Assembly (NCBI RefSeq): GCF_007362775.1
Contig: NZ_CP041692.1
Location: forward strand, 2,046,001 to 2,110,000
DNA length: 64,000 nt
Source: Microlunatus elymi
GTDB taxonomy: Bacteria > Actinomycetota > Actinomycetes > Propionibacteriales > Propionibacteriaceae
Direction: 5' to 3'
Part shown: positions 60,661 through 64,000 of the stretch, piece by piece
Layout of the letters: every line of letters begins with the position of its first letter
Numbering within the stretch: position 1 is the first letter of the stretch
Made by a program: the position numbers and the translations under genes
The notes under the pieces: model-generated
The model's database searches: none
What the model was told of the DNA's origin: nothing
Seen by the model: only the letters and a program-made list of their open reading frames with translations

Positions 60661-61284
60661 TCAGAAGCCCAGTGCGGTACGAGCCGGCTGCAGGTCGGCG
60701 CCGCCCCAGTAGGCGAGGTAGTTGGTGGTGTCGGTGAGCGAGCGGGGCACCGCCTGATCCAGGTAGAGGATGCCGTCGGTGTGGTCCGTCTCGTGTTGGA
60801 CGATCCGGGCCTGCCAGCCGGTGAAGCGTTCGCAGACCGGGGCCAGGTCCTCGTCCAGGCAGCGCAGTTCGACGGTCACCGCGCGTTCGGTCGCCGCCTG
60901 CAGCCCGGGCACCGAGAGGCAGCCCTCGTACCAGAGCGCGGTGTCGTGCCCGATCTGCCGGTAGTGCGGATTGATGATCACCGTGTACGGCAGCGGCCGT
61001 CGCTCCCGCGCCTCGGCGACGTCGGCGCTGACCTCGGCCGCGTCCTCGAGCACCGCCAACCGCAGTCCGAGCCCGATCTGCGGAGCGGCCAGGCCGACGC
61101 CGGGTGCGGCGTGCATGCACTCCCGCATCGCCGCCAGCAACTCGGCCAGCAGACCACGATCAAGATCAGCCGGAACGTCGGCGGCCGGCCGCCGCAGCAC
61201 CGGGTCCCCGACCTGGACGATCTCCAGCGGACTCGGCCCGGCCAGCTGCTTGCGGATCTGTTCGGTGATCATCGCGGTGTCCAC
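60661..61284 (-). CDS. def: Peptide deformylase
   Basis: Removes the formyl group from nascent proteins; 207 aa. Motifs: GVGLAAPQIG (63-72), EGCLSVPG (C122 binds the metal) and QHETDHTDG (H164, E165, H168), where Thr replaces the usual Leu after the second His. TACGCT lies 6 nt before the GTG at 61284, supporting a leaderless start; an in-frame ATG at 61272 is the alternative. Confidence 0.93.
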   Translation of the reverse strand: MDTAMITEQIRKQLAGPSPLEIVQVGDPVLRRPAADVPADLDRGLLAELLAAMRECMHAAPGVGLAAPQIGLGLRLAVLEDAAEVSADVAEARERRPLPYTVIINPHYRQIGHDTALWYEGCLSVPGLQAATERAVTVELRCLDEDLAPVCERFTGWQARIVQHETDHTDGILYLDQAVPRSLTDTTNYLAYWGGADLQPARTALGF

Positions 61285-61399
61285 GCCCTGAGCGTACGAG
61301 GTGGCGATGAGATCTGCATACGCGTCGCGCTCTACTGCCCGAAACCGAACGAATCGTCGAACGCGTAGACAAATCTCATCGCGGCGGCGCGGCCACCCG

Positions 61400-62401
61400 T
61401 CAGCTCGGCGGCACCGCGGGTGCGCCGTGGGTCGGCTCCCAGGCCTGCCAGGCCGAGTCGACCATGGCGGCAAGGTCACGGGTGGCGGTCCAGCCGAGCG
61501 CGTCGCGGATCCGGGAGACGTCGGCGACCAGATCGGCCGGGTCGCCGGCACGACGATCGCCGATCACCGGTTGCACGTCGTAGCCGGTCGTGCGGCCGAT
61601 CTTGGTGAGCACCTCGCTGACCGAGGAGCCGGTGCCGGTGCCGACGTTGAAGACGTCGTAGTCACGGTCCTCACGGTCGAGGTAGTCCAGCGCGGCCAGA
61701 TGCGCGTCGGCCAGATCGAGCACGTGGATGTAGTCGCGGATGCAGGTGCCGTCGGCGGTGGGGTAGTCGTTGCCGAAGATCACCGGCTGCTTGCCCTCGG
61801 CCAGGGCGCCGATCGCGATCGGAATCAGATTGAACTTGGTCGGGTCGCCGAGTTCGGGCCAGCCGGCACCGGCCACGTTGAAGTAGCGCAGCCCGACACC
61901 ACGCAACCCCCAGGCCGCGGCCGCGTCGCGCATCATCCATTCGCAGACCAGCTTGGTCTCCCCGTACGGGCTGATCGGTGCGCTCGGCACGTCCTCGCTC
62001 ATCCGCGATCCCGGCGGCACGTCGGGATTGCCGTAGGTGGCGGCCGAGGAGGAGAACATCAACTTGTTCACCTCGGCGCTTTCCATGGCCTGCAGGAGAT
62101 TCGCCATCCCGCCGACGTTCTCGGTGTAGTACCAGGCAGGACGCTGGGCCGACTCGCCGACCTGCTTCTTGGCGGCGATGTGGATGACCGACTCGACCTC
62201 GTACTCGCCGATCAACGTCACCAGCGCGTCGATCGCCTCGGGCCGTGACAGATCGAGCTGCACCAGCGGGGTGTCGCCGATGTTGTCGGCGACACCGCTG
62301 CTCAGGTCATCGACGACCACCACGTCATCGCCGCGTTGCCGCAGCAGCCGCACCACGTGGGAACCGATGTAGCCGGCACCGCCGGTAACCAGAACAGTCA
62401 T
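61400..62401 (-). CDS. galE: UDP-glucose 4-epimerase
   Basis: A 333-aa short-chain-type epimerase interconverting UDP-glucose and UDP-galactose. LVTGGAGYIGSHVVRLL binds NAD; the catalytic Tyr/Lys pair is in SPYGETKLVCEWM; YFNVAGAGWPELGDP is the substrate region. TAGGTT stands 6 nt upstream of the ATG on the minus strand (62413-62408), another leaderless start. Confidence 0.95.
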   Translation of the reverse strand: MTVLVTGGAGYIGSHVVRLLRQRGDDVVVVDDLSSGVADNIGDTPLVQLDLSRPEAIDALVTLIGEYEVESVIHIAAKKQVGESAQRPAWYYTENVGGMANLLQAMESAEVNKLMFSSSAATYGNPDVPPGSRMSEDVPSAPISPYGETKLVCEWMMRDAAAAWGLRGVGLRYFNVAGAGWPELGDPTKFNLIPIAIGALAEGKQPVIFGNDYPTADGTCIRDYIHVLDLADAHLAALDYLDREDRDYDVFNVGTGTGSSVSEVLTKIGRTTGYDVQPVIGDRRAGDPADLVADVSRIRDALGWTATRDLAAMVDSAWQAWEPTHGAPAVPPS

Positions 62402-62431
62402 GGCGCCAACCTATCGAAACCGTGCTGCCGG

Positions 62432-63148
62432 TCAGGTCCCGGAGGCGTCGAAGCGGACCCTGATGCCGGTGAAATGATCTTTCATCGCGCGGGTGAACCG
62501 GGCCGACGAGTTCTCCCTGATCGCCTCCAGCAGATTGCGGTGCCAACGGGCCGCATCGACCGGGGTGTAGTGATCACCGGGCAGTCGTTCGTTGACGTCG
62601 GCGAAGGTCCGCCAGAAGACGCTGAGCAGGTCGATGATCAACTGATTGTCCAGCGGCTCGTAGAGGGTGCGGTGGAAGTCGAGGTCCTGCTCGGCGAAGG
62701 TCTCGCCCCGCTTCGCCATCTCCTCCATGGTCTGGACGATCTCGCCGAGCCGGTCCAGGCCTTCGCCGCGATAGTGCTCGATCACCCGGTCGGCCATTCC
62801 GACCTCCAGCGCCTCCCGGACGTCGAGCACATTGCGTACGTCCTTCAGGTCGCCGGCCATCGACTGCGTCATCCGGAACGCGAGTCCGTCCTCCAGCGAA
62901 CGCAGCGAAAGGTTGCCGACGTAGGTGCCGTAGCCGTGCCGGATCTCCACGATGCCGACGGCCTCCAGAGCCTTCATCGCCTCCCGCAGCGGATGCCGGC
63001 CGACGCCGAGCCGGCTCATCAGTTGCTGCTCGGTCGGCAACGGATCACCGGCGTGCAGGTCGGCGGCCAGGATCAGCGACTTCACCTGTTCCTTGATGAA
63101 GTTCTGGTTGTCCAGGGCGGTGCGGGGGCGACTCCGGGCAACGTTCAC
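62432..63148 (-). CDS. GntR family (FadR-type) transcriptional regulator
   Basis: A 238-aa repressor. The winged helix is DPLPTEQQLMSRLGVGRHPL with EIRHGYGTYVG; the all-helical C-terminal FCD domain has VLDVREALEVGMADRV and EQDLDFHRTLYEPLDN with metal-binding His. The GTG start overlaps the stop of the DapA-family gene (GTGA), so it probably controls that catabolic operon. Confidence 0.93.
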   Translation of the reverse strand: MNVARSRPRTALDNQNFIKEQVKSLILAADLHAGDPLPTEQQLMSRLGVGRHPLREAMKALEAVGIVEIRHGYGTYVGNLSLRSLEDGLAFRMTQSMAGDLKDVRNVLDVREALEVGMADRVIEHYRGEGLDRLGEIVQTMEEMAKRGETFAEQDLDFHRTLYEPLDNQLIIDLLSVFWRTFADVNERLPGDHYTPVDAARWHRNLLEAIRENSSARFTRAMKDHFTGIRVRFDASGT

Positions 63149-64000
63149 GAGGAAACCTGGAGCACACCCGACCGGATCAGCACCTCGCGAACTCCGGCGA
63201 TCTCGGCCGCCTCGATCGGCAGCAGCGGCGGCGCGACCTGCACCGAGTCGATCACCCCGAGGACCTGCAGCGCACCCTTCACCGCACCGATGGAGGCCGA
63301 ACTGCTGCTCATCCGCCGCTGATCCGGTACGCCGAGCACCTCCATCAGGGTCAGCAGGCGTTGCTGCTCCAGCTCGGCCTTCTCCAGCTCTCCGGCTCGG
63401 ACCAACTCGATGATGTTGACGAAGGTGGCCACCTCGACGTTGCCGAGTCCGGGGATGATGCCGTCCACGCCGAGCAGCACGCAGAGGTCGGCGGTGTTCT
63501 CCGAACCGGTCAGGATCGAGAAGCCCGTCAGGCCGAGCCGCTCCCGTTCCAAGATCAACTTTCGAAGCCCGGTGATCACTCCGCTGGAGTCCTTGACTCC
63601 GGCGATCACTGTGTCCTCGGCGAGCCGAAGGACCACGTCGGCCGGGAGTTTGCTGCCCGCACGGACCGGGATGTCGTAAGCCAGCAAGGGAATCTCGCCG
63701 GTCACCTCGGCGATCAGCCGATAGTGCTGCTCGACCTCGACCGGGTGGGTGGCGACATAGAACGGGGCCGCCGCCACCAGCGCATCGGCCCCGGCGTCGA
63801 TGCTGCTGCGGCACAATTCGGCGGCCAACGCCGTACTCGGCGCCAGCACGCCGGCCAGCACCGGTCCGCGCCCGGCAACGTGCTGCACGGCCGCACCGAT
63901 CAGTTGCTCTCGCTCGGCGATGGTGAACGACGTGCCTTCGCCGGTGGAGCCGAGTAGGAAGACACCGCTCGCGCCGCCGTCGAAGACGTGTTCGATCAGC
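63145..64000 (-). CDS. Dihydrodipicolinate synthase/N-acetylneuraminate lyase family protein (5' end outside the window)
   Basis: At least 284 residues of a TIM-barrel Schiff-base aldolase; the frame runs to the edge of the window, so the start is missing. LLGSTGEGTSFT is the carboxylate-binding loop, LLAYDIPVRAGSKL holds the proton-relay Tyr, and the Schiff-base Lys is in IAGVKDSSGVITGL. Because a FadR-type regulator follows with a 4-bp overlap, it is more likely a catabolic aldolase or dehydratase of sugar acids than the lysine-pathway DapA. Confidence 0.88.
   Translation of the reverse strand, partial: LIEHVFDGGASGVFLLGSTGEGTSFTIAEREQLIGAAVQHVAGRGPVLAGVLAPSTALAAELCRSSIDAGADALVAAAPFYVATHPVEVEQHYRLIAEVTGEIPLLAYDIPVRAGSKLPADVVLRLAEDTVIAGVKDSSGVITGLRKLILERERLGLTGFSILTGSENTADLCVLLGVDGIIPGLGNVEVATFVNIIELVRAGELEKAELEQQRLLTLMEVLGVPDQRRMSSSSASIGAVKGALQVLGVIDSVQVAPPLLPIEAAEIAGVREVLIRSGVLQVSS

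Overview
The window is 64 kb of high-GC actinobacterial chromosome. The 16S rRNA gene, the tandem rRNA promoters, the very strong G/C preference at third codon positions, an argCJBDFR-H cluster and actinobacterial families (DUF4192, DUF6918-like, class E sortase substrate, FolP2-type protein, GlnR box) all fit a soil-type member of the Propionibacteriaceae, probably close to Microlunatus. That placement is inferred from family knowledge, not from a database search. No phage, insertion sequence, CRISPR array or tRNA gene was found.

Layout. 1-4565: a NarL-type response regulator, then a steroid-dehydrogenase-like flavoprotein (kstD-like) with its TetR gene, divergent from an MFS importer; the shared promoter region carries two tandem inverted repeats exactly over the kstD promoter. 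4566-12230: a repeat-rich spacer with a 74-bp palindrome, twin ARG boxes, and the arginine operon argC-J-B-D-F-R followed by argH; argG is not here. 12266-19698: tyrS, a CRP-type site, six tandem rRNA promoters, and 16S-23S-5S with no spacer tRNA, closed by a strong terminator. 19979-23867: a sortase-anchored surface protein, a cupin, a frameshifted DsbA/TPR gene, a TetR regulator and a VOC protein. 24066-28611: a transporter, PLP deaminase/aldolase and FAD lactone oxidase operon, then azoR.

28650-33131: a LacI regulator and a xylose/ribose-type ABC importer that share an identical operator. 33148-41766: housekeeping and envelope genes (YbaK, gamma carbonic anhydrase, YhhN, rhomboid, hydrolase, two GT4 glycosyltransferases around a DMT transporter, a secreted EEP-family enzyme). 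41788-43361: an extradiol-like protein and a FolP2-type protein. 43470-48080: a carbohydrate operon of Gfo/Idh/MocA dehydrogenases, the first of which is fused in frame to a ROK regulator. 48201-49188: a fluoride riboswitch and two crcB genes. 49205-56446: mutarotase-like, DUF4352-like, DUF4192, PfkB kinase, methyltransferase, unknown metallopeptidase, MazG-like and DUF6918-like genes. 56448-60501: the nitrogen operon amtB-glnB-glnD with a GlnR box. 60661-64000: def, galE, a GntR/FadR regulator and a DapA-family gene cut by the window edge.

No single unknown multi-gene machine stands out. The most unusual signals are regulatory and structural: a recurrent leaderless start (-10 hexamer exactly 6-7 nt before the start codon) at about ten genes; a TTGATC(A/T)T word that recurs in coding DNA through otherwise rare codons; a paired hairpin repeat (TTGTCAG...CTGACAAGTCGG) at two loci, one next to a gene remnant; a CRP-type site on the rRNA promoter; and the ROK-dehydrogenase fusion.
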